Shown piece by piece: positions 48,401 to 57,961 of a stretch of 64,000 nt of DNA. The stretch is from Desulfobacteraceae bacterium. GTDB lineage: Bacteria; Desulfobacterota; Desulfobacteria; Desulfobacterales; Desulfococcaceae. The translations under genes and the position numbers were made by a program. Below the pieces are notes generated by a model, which was given only the letters and a program-made list of their open reading frames with translations, ran no database searches and had not been told where the DNA came from. The DNA is taken from positions 62,001 to 126,000 of the forward strand of contig JAABRU010000002.1 of the NCBI GenBank assembly GCA_011390755.1, given 5' to 3'. Numbering within the stretch: position 1 is the stretch's first letter; each line of letters opens with the position of its first letter.

Positions 48401-49016
48401 GAGATTCCACCATATCCCCGAACATTTCAATGCGCAGGGGATCCGGGTACAAAGGGGAAAATACATCCAGAATTCCGCCCCGCACACTGAAATCCCCCGG
48501 TTCTTCCACAATGGCCGCACTGCTGTATCCGCCCGCAATGAGTTTGCGGATCAGCTGATCCCGGTCTGTTTCCTCCTCTGTCATCAGCAGTTCGGCATAA
48601 TCGCCGAGTGCCTGCCGGGGGATCAGTTTCTGCCGGACAGCCCTGACACAGGTAAGCAGCAGCGGGGGAATATTTCCGACTGCCAGCCGGTACAGCACCC
48701 GAATCCGTGCTGCAGCGGTCCGGCTGTGGCAGGGGACTGTCTGAAAGGGGGAGGTAATATTATAGGGCCGGAAAGTATGCACGGGAATATTGCTTTTTTC
48801 CAGAAAAAAACAGAGATCCTCTTTGAACAGTTCCATCTCTTTCCATGTGGGCAGAATCAGGCACATGGGCATTTTTAAACCCGTACAAAGGCGGGACAGC
48901 AGAAATGCCCTTTCCGAGCCATGCAGTCCGGTACAGACTACAGGCCCTTTCCGATACGGGATTTCAGCAATTAATTCCTGCAATGAATTTTTTTCTTGAT
49001 TTTGGGAGATAAACAT
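45438..49016 (-). CDS. mfd: Transcription-repair coupling factor Mfd
   Basis: [87 protein letters not shown]. Start moved to Met codon 49016-49014 because the longer ORF overlaps a tRNA. Confidence 0.95.
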   Translation of the reverse strand: [1192 protein letters not shown]

Positions 49017-49051
49017 TGTAAAAGTCTTTTTTCTTCGGTTCCTTTCTTTAT

Positions 49052-49124
49052 GCCGACGTAGCTCAGTTGGTAGAGCAGCTGATTCGTAATCAGCAGGCCA
49101 GCGGTTCAAATCCGCTCGTCGGCT
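49052..49124 (+). tRNA. tRNA-Thr (anticodon CGT)
   Basis: GCCGACGTAGCTCAGTTGGTAGAGCAGCTGATTCGTAATCAGCAGGCCAGCGGTTCAAATCCGCTCGTCGGCT folds as a cloverleaf; anticodon CGT; CCA not encoded. Confidence 0.94.
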
Positions 49125-49163
49125 TCATATCCCCTACTTTGCTTATCTTGCAGTAAATAATAT

Positions 49164-49301
49164 CAGCAGATCGGAAAGTTTTCCCCGGATACGGTTTTAC
49201 GGCTGTCCCGGAGTGCAAAAACTGTATTTTTGCACGGTCGCAGCTTCCGGCTATGCAAAAATACAGTTTTTGCACTCCTCCGGAAACTTTTCTATCTACT
49301 G
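49164..49301. repeat. Palindromic repeat family B, flanked by aatat
   Basis: cagcagatcggaaagttttccccggatacggttttacggctgtcccggagtgcaaaaact...ggaaacttttctatctactg; aatat on both sides. Confidence 0.87.
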
Positions 49302-49540
49302 AATATCTGTAATACATAATACAGCAGGTTACATCCTTTTATATGAAAGTGTCTGCGAAAAACCGGCCTCCGCCTTAATTTTCGCACTCCGCCGCAGCTT
49401 TGACCCGTTCCCTGGCTCTGCCCGGGAACGCATGGGCTGAGGCTCTGCCTCACACACTGCCGGAGCCCGGGAACGGGCTGAAACTTTCATGCTTCGCTGT
49501 GAGTCAGGGCTCATGGCCGTTTATATGAAAGTCTCAGCCT

Positions 49541-50752
49541 TTATGACCTGCTTTTTTGCATGGAACAGAGCATAAAGAGCAGCGATCCCGCCAGCATGAG
49601 CATTGCGCTGAAGTAGAAAATCCGGCGCATTTCAAAATAATCCATGAGGATTCCTGAAAGAAAAGCCCCGGTCATCATGCCCAGACTGTGGCCCATGGTC
49701 AGCAGGGACATAACCGAGCCCATTGCCCTGACATGCGCACCCTTTTGCACGGCAATGGCCATAAGGGGGGCCATGGCCATGCTGCCGCCGATGCCGAAGA
49801 GAATGTTGGCGCAGAAAAGATCCCGAAATCCCCCTGCCCATTCAAAAAGAAACATGGCACAGACCACAACCAGACTTCCCATAACAATCATCAGATGTTT
49901 GTTCCAGCGGTCGGCAATATATCCCATAGGTGTCTGGAGTATTCCGCTGGTAAGCACCCCCAGCATGACCAGAACACCGATGGCCGAGGCAGAAAGGGAA
50001 AATACCGCATCGGCAAACACCGGAAGGAAACCCCATACTGTACCGATACAGGCCGTATACGCAAAACGGATGAGGACAATGCCGTCAATATCCCGATCTT
50101 TGAGAAGCTGCGCCCAGGTCACCGGTATCTGCCCGCGGCTTACTGAAAGTTCTGACTGCACGGGGGGCAGCAGGGTCAGACTGAGAAAAAAACTGATGGC
50201 GGAAAGAATACCCATGGCAATAAAGGCCATGTCCAGTCCGTAGCGATCACTTAAAACCCCGCCGATAAGGGGCCCGATGCTCAGACCGATAAATGTGGAC
50301 ATATTGAACAGGCCCATGATAAACCCTTCCTGTTTTTCCGGGGTCAGATCCCCCACATAGGCCTGGGTAACCGGCCAGATCATGGCGGAGGCAATGCCCT
50401 GGACAAAACGGATGGCGATGAGCATCTCCACATTGTGTGCTGCAATAAAAGCAAATGAAATCAGGCTGTAACCCAGCAGACCCATCACAATATAGGGTTT
50501 GCGCCCCTTTTTATCCGAATTTTTGCCGAACCAGGGCAGAAAAACCGTGCGGGACAGGGAAAATGCCCCGAAGAGCAGCCCGATATACAGACCACCTGCG
50601 CCCATATCATGGGCATACACCGGCAGCAGGGGAACCACAATTCCCACACCGGTGATGGTGGTGAATATTGAAAAAAAAAGGGTTCCGAATATTTTCTTTT
50701 CCGCTTTATCCATAATATATTCATACATCTTTCTGTAAAGTGCTGCATCCAT
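49541..50752 (-). CDS. MFS transporter (drug-efflux/TetA-like)
   Basis: About 12 hydrophobic segments; FGKNSDKKGRKPYIVMGL (MFS motif A) and IRFVQGIASAMIWPVTQAYVGDLTP. Confidence 0.87.
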   Translation of the reverse strand: MDAALYRKMYEYIMDKAEKKIFGTLFFSIFTTITGVGIVVPLLPVYAHDMGAGGLYIGLLFGAFSLSRTVFLPWFGKNSDKKGRKPYIVMGLLGYSLISFAFIAAHNVEMLIAIRFVQGIASAMIWPVTQAYVGDLTPEKQEGFIMGLFNMSTFIGLSIGPLIGGVLSDRYGLDMAFIAMGILSAISFFLSLTLLPPVQSELSVSRGQIPVTWAQLLKDRDIDGIVLIRFAYTACIGTVWGFLPVFADAVFSLSASAIGVLVMLGVLTSGILQTPMGYIADRWNKHLMIVMGSLVVVCAMFLFEWAGGFRDLFCANILFGIGGSMAMAPLMAIAVQKGAHVRAMGSVMSLLTMGHSLGMMTGAFLSGILMDYFEMRRIFYFSAMLMLAGSLLFMLCSMQKSRS

Positions 50753-50894
50753 AACAGACCTGCGGGATTATATCAAAGGATTTCATTTACCGCATGTATT
50801 TTTATGGACAAAAAAAGCGGAAAGGGGTATATTTTTTACACAACTGCTGAACTGCTGATTTTTGATAAAAATACTGTTTCAAGGAATGATAGTA

Positions 50895-51953
50895 ATGCCA
50901 CAGGTTAAACCCCATATTGCGGCCATGTCCCCCTATTCTCCGCCCTGGACAGGCCTGGATCGCTCCGCTTATCTGCGGCTGGATCTCAATGAAAACAGCC
51001 TGGACCCGCCGGAACATGTCATCCGCGCCCTGAAATCCTGCCTGGACAGGAAAGGGATTCAGATGTATCCGGAATATTTCCGCTTTCTCCCCAAACTGGC
51101 AGCCTATGCACAGGTGGGGGAAAATCAGATCATACTGAGCAACGGCTCGGATCAGGCCATTGAAATCATTCTCCGTGCTTTTTTGGGACCCGGAGATACA
51201 ATGCTTATGGCAGAACCGGGATTTCCCATTTTCAACCAGGTGGCCGGGGTTATCGGCGCAAAGGTGCACGGAGTGCCTTATGACAAAAAACTGCATTTCC
51301 CCTGTGAAGCATTTCTGGATGCCATTACCGCAGATACGAATCTGGTTGTTGTCATCAATCCGGATAATCCCACGGGCAGCTCCCTTTCCCTTTCCCGCAT
51401 CCGGGATATTCTGGAAAAAGCCGGGGATATCCCAGTCATTGCAGATGAGGCCTATTTTGAATATACCGGAGTGACAGCCCTGGCTCTCCTTTCTTCATAT
51501 CCCAACCTGATTATCACCCGCACCTTTTCCAAGGCTTTTGCCATGGCCGGTCTGCGTCTGGGATATGCCATCGCGTCTCCGGAGCTGATTGCAGAATTTC
51601 ATAAAATCCGGGGGCCTTTCGACATCAACTCCTGCGCGGTTACTGCGGCCGGGGCACAGCTGGACGATCCCCATGCATGGAAAGCATATGTAGTTGAAAT
51701 CATGCAGAAAGCAAAACCATTTCTGGAAAATTTTTTCACAGAAAAGGGGGTAAAATATTATCCGGGTGCGGCCCATTTTATGCTGGTGCAGCCGGAAAAC
51801 AGGGATGAAGCCGTGGCTTTTCTTAAAGAGCAGGGCATACTGGTGCGGCCCATGACGGCCCCGCTGATCCGCCGTACCTTCCGCATGAATGCGGGCACAC
51901 TGGAACAGACAAAAAAATTTGCAGATGCATATCAGAAATATCTGAACAGATAA
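50895..51953 (+). CDS. hisC: Histidinol-phosphate aminotransferase
   Basis: LRLDLNENSLDPP, NGSDQAIEIILRAF, INPDNPTGSSLS, ADEAYFEYTG, TRTFSKAFAMAGLRLGY. Confidence 0.88.
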   Translation: MPQVKPHIAAMSPYSPPWTGLDRSAYLRLDLNENSLDPPEHVIRALKSCLDRKGIQMYPEYFRFLPKLAAYAQVGENQIILSNGSDQAIEIILRAFLGPGDTMLMAEPGFPIFNQVAGVIGAKVHGVPYDKKLHFPCEAFLDAITADTNLVVVINPDNPTGSSLSLSRIRDILEKAGDIPVIADEAYFEYTGVTALALLSSYPNLIITRTFSKAFAMAGLRLGYAIASPELIAEFHKIRGPFDINSCAVTAAGAQLDDPHAWKAYVVEIMQKAKPFLENFFTEKGVKYYPGAAHFMLVQPENRDEAVAFLKEQGILVRPMTAPLIRRTFRMNAGTLEQTKKFADAYQKYLNR

Positions 51954-51964
51954 TATTATCCATA

Positions 51965-53374
51965 ATGAAAGAAGAAAAAAAAAATCTGCCCGATTCCCGC
52001 ATTGCCTCCCTGCTGCTGGAATCCATGGCCGAAGGTGTTTTTACACTGAACGGAAACGGCAGCATTGTTTCATGGAATCCTTCCATGGAGCGCATCAGCG
52101 GTTATTCTGCTGAAGATGCCCTGGGAAAAAGCTGTATGCTGCTCGGTTTCAGCCGCTGCTTCGGAAAAAAATGTCCCGGCGGATTTCAGGAATGCGGCAT
52201 CTACAAACACGGAGCTGTGGACGGAAAAGAATGCTTTCTCCGCCATAAAGAAGGGCATGATGTCCCCGTGGTCAAAAGTGCCCGGCTGATAAAAGATGAA
52301 AAAGGAAAAGATATAGGTGTTGTGGAAACCGTTACCGATCTGACGGAGCTTTATAAGGCCCGGCGGGAGGCCGAAGCGGCCAACCGGCGGCTGGGAGAAA
52401 TTCACCGGTTTGAAAATATTATCGGAAAAAGCCGGGTGATGCAGCAGGTCTATTCAGCCATTCAGGCAGCGGCCGCAAGCGAGGCCACCGTCCTGATTCA
52501 GGGGGAAAGCGGAACCGGAAAAGAGCTGGTGGCCGGGGCCATTCACTACAACAGCGTGCGCTCCCAGATGCCCCTGGTTACGGTAAACTGCAGCGCGCTT
52601 TCCGAATCTTTGCTGGAAAGCGAGCTTTTCGGTCATGTCAAGGGCGCGTATACCGGGGCTGTCCGGGATCGCATCGGACGCTTTGAGGAAGCCTCGGGCG
52701 GAAGCATTTTTCTGGATGAAATCAGTGAAATCAGTCCGCTGATCCAGGTAAAACTGCTGCGGGTGATACAGGAACGGGAAATTGAACGGGTCGGGGATTC
52801 CCGCAAACGCAAAACAGACATCCGGATTATTACTGCAACCAACCGGGATTTATACAGTTTTGTCCGGGAGGGAAATTTCCGGGAAGATCTCTATTACCGG
52901 CTGAAAGTTTTTCCCATACAGGTGCCGCCCCTGCGAAAGCGGAAGGAGGATATTCCCCTGCTGGTGAGTCATTTCATTTCTGTGCAGAACCGGAAAACCG
53001 GGAAAAATATCCGCGGCATTTCACAGTCTGCCCTGCGCATTCTCATGGATTATTCCTGGCCGGGCAATGTGCGGGAACTGGAAAATGCAGTGGAACATGC
53101 TTTTGTGCTGTGTTCCGGGGAACAGTCGGGAGAACAGATTGATATTTTCGATCTGCCTGTAGAGGTGCGGCAGACCGAATTTAATGCTGTATCCGAAAGT
53201 TTTCCGGACGCTCCGCCGCGCAGACAGAAACAGAAACTGGGTCGGGAATCTCTGATCCGTCTGCTGGATGAATGCGGATGGAATAAGGCCGAAGCGGCCC
53301 GCCGTATCGGCATCAGCCGTACAGCAGTATGGAAATATATGAAAAAATGGGATATTCCCCTCAGAAAAGAATGA
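51965..53374 (+). CDS. PAS-containing sigma-54-dependent transcriptional activator
   Basis: PAS-like NGSIVSWNPSMERISGYSAEDALGK; GESGTGKELVAGAIH, GAYTGA, GGSIFLDEIS; C-terminal Fis-type HTH NKAEAARRIGISRTAVWKYMKKW. Confidence 0.92.
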   Translation: MKEEKKNLPDSRIASLLLESMAEGVFTLNGNGSIVSWNPSMERISGYSAEDALGKSCMLLGFSRCFGKKCPGGFQECGIYKHGAVDGKECFLRHKEGHDVPVVKSARLIKDEKGKDIGVVETVTDLTELYKARREAEAANRRLGEIHRFENIIGKSRVMQQVYSAIQAAAASEATVLIQGESGTGKELVAGAIHYNSVRSQMPLVTVNCSALSESLLESELFGHVKGAYTGAVRDRIGRFEEASGGSIFLDEISEISPLIQVKLLRVIQEREIERVGDSRKRKTDIRIITATNRDLYSFVREGNFREDLYYRLKVFPIQVPPLRKRKEDIPLLVSHFISVQNRKTGKNIRGISQSALRILMDYSWPGNVRELENAVEHAFVLCSGEQSGEQIDIFDLPVEVRQTEFNAVSESFPDAPPRRQKQKLGRESLIRLLDECGWNKAEAARRIGISRTAVWKYMKKWDIPLRKE

Positions 53375-53469
53375 ATGCCCGATTTCCCTGCTCCCTCTGA
53401 AATGCGCAGGGAGCAGATATTTTCTCCCGGTTCCCTGAGCGTGTCGAAGGGGATTCCCTGTTATTACAT

Positions 53470-54219
53470 ATGCCTTATCAACACTACCTGATATATCCGC
53501 ACTGGCCGGTTCTTTACAGTGATAATCATCTGCTGCTGCTCTACAAACCGGCCGGACTGCCGGTACAGGGGGATGAAAGCGGGGATATTTCCCTTCTGGA
53601 TATTGGGAAAAAATGGATAAAAGAAAAATATCATAAACCCGGCAATGTATTTCTGGCAATGGTTCACCGTCTGGACAGACCCGTTGCCGGACTTGTGCTT
53701 TTCTGCCGCACTTCCAAAGCCGCTGCAAGAATCAGTGAGCAGTTCCGGGGCAGACAGGTAGAAAAGACATATCTGGCAGTTGTGGCAGGAAAAGTGAGAA
53801 ACAGAGCCGGAACACTGCGGCATTACCTGCAAAAAATTCCGGGCAGATCCAGCCGTATTCTCAGGCATCCTGTGAAATCTTCAGCAGAAGCGGTTTTACA
53901 TTACAAAAGACAGGGGATAGCCGGAGATAACAGTTTGCTGGAAATCCGTCTGGAAACCGGCCGGCATCACCAGATCCGGGCTCAGCTTTCCCATATGGGT
54001 TATCCCATTCTCGGAGATCTGCGCTACGGCGCCTCTTCCCCCCTGCCGCAAAAACAGATTGCCCTTTTGGCCTCCGGGCTGGAAATCCGCCATCCGGTAA
54101 AAAAGAAAAAAATGCGCTTTGTCTCTCCCCTGCCCCTGGGCTGGCCCTGGGAGAAGGAAGGGGAAGGGGAGAGCATTTTCTGGAACCGGTCGGATATAGG
54201 CGACAGCTTTCCCACCTGA
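53470..54219 (+). CDS. RluA-family pseudouridine synthase
   Basis: YSDNHLLLLYKPAGLPVQGD, MVHRLDRPVAGLVLFCRTSKAAARIS, LETGRHHQIRAQLSHMGYPILGDLRYG. Confidence 0.9.
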   Translation: MPYQHYLIYPHWPVLYSDNHLLLLYKPAGLPVQGDESGDISLLDIGKKWIKEKYHKPGNVFLAMVHRLDRPVAGLVLFCRTSKAAARISEQFRGRQVEKTYLAVVAGKVRNRAGTLRHYLQKIPGRSSRILRHPVKSSAEAVLHYKRQGIAGDNSLLEIRLETGRHHQIRAQLSHMGYPILGDLRYGASSPLPQKQIALLASGLEIRHPVKKKKMRFVSPLPLGWPWEKEGEGESIFWNRSDIGDSFPT

Positions 54220-54620
54220 AAAGATTTCTCAATATACTCAAATATTTTAGGTACTTTACTGAAAATGGCAGTGGTTCGGATCTCTCCCCTCCCCTGAGAG
54301 AGGGACGTCTTAAGGCAGCAGTATTGCCGCCGGGGAAGGGGGGATGTAAGAATCAAGGGATTTGCCCCACTGTCCTGAAAATCAACTATCCGTATTTACA
54401 TCACTGATTCCGGGTTACGCTGCGGTTACTGTGCCCCTTCGACCTCGCCCGGGGATCGGGCAAAGTACGCTATACTGTCCACCGTCATAAACTGCGTTTT
54501 TGAAAGCAGGTGTTTTTCAGTTTCGGCCTTACCGGAAGCGGTTTCATAAAACTCAGATTATGCCGGTGCTGAGTATAACCCGACCTTCTTTGTGCAGATA
54601 ATCATCCGGGAAGTCCCCTG

Positions 54621-55238
54621 TCATGGCATTTTCCCCTCTTTCAGACAGTCTGTCAGCACACTGCCCAGCACTGCCACGGATTCCATATCCAGATAGTCCC
54701 CGATACTCCGGCGGAAGAGGACAGTGCATCTGGCCGGAAATTCCTCATCCGCATCATTACAAAGCAGCAGCATGGGAATGCGCGGCAGCACCTCAAATTC
54801 CACGGCAAGATCATAAGGAAGTTCCTCTTCCGAAGCAAAACCGCCAAGTATCCGGCAATTTTTTTCCAGTTCCCCGACCTTTCCGGAAAAATGGTCCGCC
54901 AGGGCCTGTTCCACATCTTTGGCAAAAAAACCGATCAGGGGCCCGGCATCCTTAAACTCCCGGTAGGCCGTCCACTTTCCGGTTTCGGGGACTGTATCCG
55001 GACAGAGAAGTATATGTTTGAAAAAAATAATGCAGACCCGGTAGGATGCCCGTTTCCCCGAAGCATCCGATATCCCTTCCCCGGAAATACGGTAATCCGT
55101 CCCGAAAAAAGAAAGATGCATCTCTTTTTCCTCAATCCTTCCTCCCAGAATTCTGGCGGCCCTGCCCAAATCCCTTCGGGAAATCTGTTCCAGATAACCG
55201 CGATAATTTTTTTCAAACACCTCATTTTTTTCACGCAT
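54621..55238 (-). CDS. DUF3786-like protein
   Basis: VFEKNYRGYLEQISRRDLGRAARILGG, FFGTDYRIS, HILLCPDT...WTAYREFKDAGPLIGFF, LPRIPMLLLCNDADEEFPARCTVLFRRS. Confidence 0.7.
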   Translation of the reverse strand: MREKNEVFEKNYRGYLEQISRRDLGRAARILGGRIEEKEMHLSFFGTDYRISGEGISDASGKRASYRVCIIFFKHILLCPDTVPETGKWTAYREFKDAGPLIGFFAKDVEQALADHFSGKVGELEKNCRILGGFASEEELPYDLAVEFEVLPRIPMLLLCNDADEEFPARCTVLFRRSIGDYLDMESVAVLGSVLTDCLKEGKMP

Positions 55239-55376
55239 TGTTTTCTCCTTGTATTCACCTTCTGTTTTGAACCGGGAAAAGCTCTTTTCATATGCTCCGG
55301 AATATTGTAGAAGATGAAAGGAATGTATTCAAGGGAAAAACACCCGGCAATGAAAACCTCTTGAAAGGAGTAGCGT

Positions 55377-55853
55377 ATGAACAGAAAAATACCGGCATCT
55401 GTCCTTTTTCTTGTTACTGTTATTGTGATGAATCTGCAGGGAGCATATGCTTCGGAAATCCCCCTGTCCAGAGGGCAGAGCGTATATATTGCAGTATATT
55501 CACATATTTACAGCGGAGACCGGGGGCACCGCTTTGATCTGGCGGCAACCCTCAGTATCCGCAATACCGACATAAAGCATCCCATCACAGTGTTTTCTGT
55601 GACCTATTATGATTCCGAAGGGAAAAAAGTATCCGAATATCTGACGGAGCCGGTGCAGATTGCCCCCCTGGGCACCATCCGTTATACGATTAGGGAATCT
55701 GATAAAAGAGGCGGTTCCGGGGCCAATTTTCTTGTAAAATGGAAATCCGGAGAAGCAGTCAATATTCCCATTATGGAAAGCATTATGATCGGAACCAAAA
55801 ACCAGCAGGGCATTTCATTTACTTCCCGCGGTCAGGTTCTTCAGGAAAAATGA
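55377..55853 (+). CDS. DUF3124-like secreted protein
   Basis: Signal peptide; GQSVYIAVYSHIYSGDRGHRFDLAATLSIRNTD...PITVFSVTYYDSEGKKVSEYL. Confidence 0.72.
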   Translation: MNRKIPASVLFLVTVIVMNLQGAYASEIPLSRGQSVYIAVYSHIYSGDRGHRFDLAATLSIRNTDIKHPITVFSVTYYDSEGKKVSEYLTEPVQIAPLGTIRYTIRESDKRGGSGANFLVKWKSGEAVNIPIMESIMIGTKNQQGISFTSRGQVLQEK

Positions 55854-57712
55854 AGGGGGCGGGGGCTCCTGCAATGAAAAACAGTTTTCTGTATGACAGC
55901 GGTCTTTTCTCTTTTCTGGATATCCGCTTTGCCGCGTTTATTTCCGGACTTGATAAAGGCCGGCATGACCGGGAAATCATGCTGAGCGCTGCGCTGCTCA
56001 GTCGCAATCAGCGTATGGGGCATATCTGTCTGGATCTGCCCTCCCTGGCAGATCAGTGTATCAGCGAAAAATCCGCAAAGGGAATCCGGTGCCCGAAATC
56101 AGCAGACTGGATACGGATACTGGAAAATTCTCCTGTGGTCGGAAAAGCGGGGGATTTCCGCCCCCTGATACTGGATGAAAAACAGCGGCTGTATCTGCAC
56201 CGTTATTGGGAATATGAACAGCATCTTGCAGAAGAGATACGGAAACGGATTCCGGCAGTCCGGGAAAAAAGGGATTTGTCCGGACTGAAGGAAAAGCTGG
56301 AGCAGCTTTTCCCATCCCGAAATCCGGAAGAAACAGACTGGCAGAAAGTGGCGGTCTTTACAGCCCTGACCCGCCGTTTCTGCGTAATATCCGGCGGACC
56401 CGGCACGGGCAAAACCACTACTGTGGCCCGGATTCTGGCACTTCTGACGGAAACGGGGGGAGAATCCCCGCCCCGCATTGCACTGACGGCCCCCACCGGA
56501 AAGGCCGCCGCCCGTCTGCAGGAGGCCATTCTCCGGGAAAAAGAAAGAAATGCCTTTCCCATCCGCTTTTCCGGAGAAGCCTCCACCATTCACCGCCTGC
56601 TGGGAACTGTGCCCGGCTCCGCGGATTTCCGCCATCATGCCGGAAATCCCCTGCATACGGATGTGCTTATTGTGGATGAGGCTTCTATGGTGGACATGGC
56701 CCTCATGTCCAAACTGCTGCAGGCACTGCCCCGGCATGCCCGGCTGATCCTGCTGGGGGATAAAGATCAGCTGGCCTCGGTGGAAGCCGGTTATGTGCTG
56801 GGCGACATCTGTGATACGGGCAATGTGCATTCTTTTTCCCCCTCTTTCTGCCGGGCCGTCCGGGAATATACCGGGCAGTCCCTGAACTGTGCTGCGAAAG
56901 GGGAGGAAACGGAAATCTGCGACTGCATTGTTCATTTACAGAAAAGCTACCGCTTTCAGGATGCCGGGGGGATCCGGCAGGTCAGCCGGGAAATCAACCG
57001 GGGAAAAGGGGCCGGATGCCTTGAGATGCTGCAAAGCGGAAAATATCCGGATGTTTCCTGGACAGAACTTCCCCCTTCCCGTGATTTGGGTTCCCGCATC
57101 CGCGGGCGTGTGAAGCAGGGATTTGCGGACTATATGAAGGAAACGGGGAATCCTCCGGCAGTATTTCAGGCATTTCAGCAATTCCGGATTCTCTGCGCGC
57201 TGCGCCGGGGGCCCTACGGTGTGGAAGAAGTCAACCGTCTGTGTGAACAGATTCTCATGGAAGAAGGCATTATCCGCCCCGAAGGAACCTGGTATGCGGG
57301 CCGGCCCGTACTGATAACGCGCAATGATTATCACCTGCAGCTTTTTAACGGGGATGTGGGCATTGCACTGCCGGACCGAAAGGACGGTCTGCGCGTATTT
57401 TTCCCCGCAGAAAAGCAGGGATTTCGGAAATTCAATCCCCTGCGTCTGCCGGATCATGAAACCGTATTTGCCATGACCGTACATAAAAGCCAGGGATCGG
57501 AATTTGACCGCATACTGCTGCTGCTGCCGGATCGGGATGCACCTGTGCTGACCCGTGAGCTGCTGTATACAGGCATTACCCGTGCTGCCTTTTCTGCGGA
57601 TATATGGGGAAGAGAAGATGTTTTCAAAACAGGTGTTTCCCGCGCCATCCGCCGGACCTCGGGTCTGCGGGATGCCCTGTGGGAAACTTCCGGAACGGAA
57701 GTGAAAGGTTGA
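55850..57712 (+). CDS. recD: Exodeoxyribonuclease V alpha subunit (RecD-type helicase)
   Basis: GGPGTGKTTTVARILALL, VDEASMVDMALMSKLLQAL, GDKDQLASVEAGYVLGDIC, TVHKSQGSEFDRILLLLP, LYTGITRA. ATGA overlap with 55377-55853. Confidence 0.88.
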   Translation: MKGAGAPAMKNSFLYDSGLFSFLDIRFAAFISGLDKGRHDREIMLSAALLSRNQRMGHICLDLPSLADQCISEKSAKGIRCPKSADWIRILENSPVVGKAGDFRPLILDEKQRLYLHRYWEYEQHLAEEIRKRIPAVREKRDLSGLKEKLEQLFPSRNPEETDWQKVAVFTALTRRFCVISGGPGTGKTTTVARILALLTETGGESPPRIALTAPTGKAAARLQEAILREKERNAFPIRFSGEASTIHRLLGTVPGSADFRHHAGNPLHTDVLIVDEASMVDMALMSKLLQALPRHARLILLGDKDQLASVEAGYVLGDICDTGNVHSFSPSFCRAVREYTGQSLNCAAKGEETEICDCIVHLQKSYRFQDAGGIRQVSREINRGKGAGCLEMLQSGKYPDVSWTELPPSRDLGSRIRGRVKQGFADYMKETGNPPAVFQAFQQFRILCALRRGPYGVEEVNRLCEQILMEEGIIRPEGTWYAGRPVLITRNDYHLQLFNGDVGIALPDRKDGLRVFFPAEKQGFRKFNPLRLPDHETVFAMTVHKSQGSEFDRILLLLPDRDAPVLTRELLYTGITRAAFSADIWGREDVFKTGVSRAIRRTSGLRDALWETSGTEVKG

Positions 57713-57715
57713 AAG

Positions 57716-57961
57716 ATGAAAATCGAAGATGAAAATGAATCAGGTGAATATATCCGGATATGCATATTGGAAGATCCTTTTGAAGCCCAGATTATTGCGG
57801 GAATACTGACAGATGAAAACCTGCCCCATATGATCCGGTCGTACCATGATACGGCCTACGACGGACTTTTTCAATCCCAGAAAGGCTGGGGGGAAATCCG
57901 TGCGCAGCGGGAGTATAAAGAACAGATTCTTGATATTGTGGAAAATTATCGTTCACAATAA
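57716..57961 (+). CDS. DUF2007-like small protein
   Basis: ICILEDPFEAQIIAGILTDENLPHMIRSYHDTAYDGLFQSQKGWGEI. Confidence 0.6.
   Translation: MKIEDENESGEYIRICILEDPFEAQIIAGILTDENLPHMIRSYHDTAYDGLFQSQKGWGEIRAQREYKEQILDIVENYRSQ

Noticed and set aside
49017-49109. N-terminal 31 codons of the mfd ORF (MNRWPADYESAALPTELRRHKERNRRKKTFT)
   Set aside because: This segment is the antisense of tRNA-Thr and its leader; Met at 49016 is the better start.
52631-52660. GAYTGA instead of GAFTGA in the sigma-54 activator
   Set aside because: Tyr is a known natural variant of this loop; not unusual enough to report.
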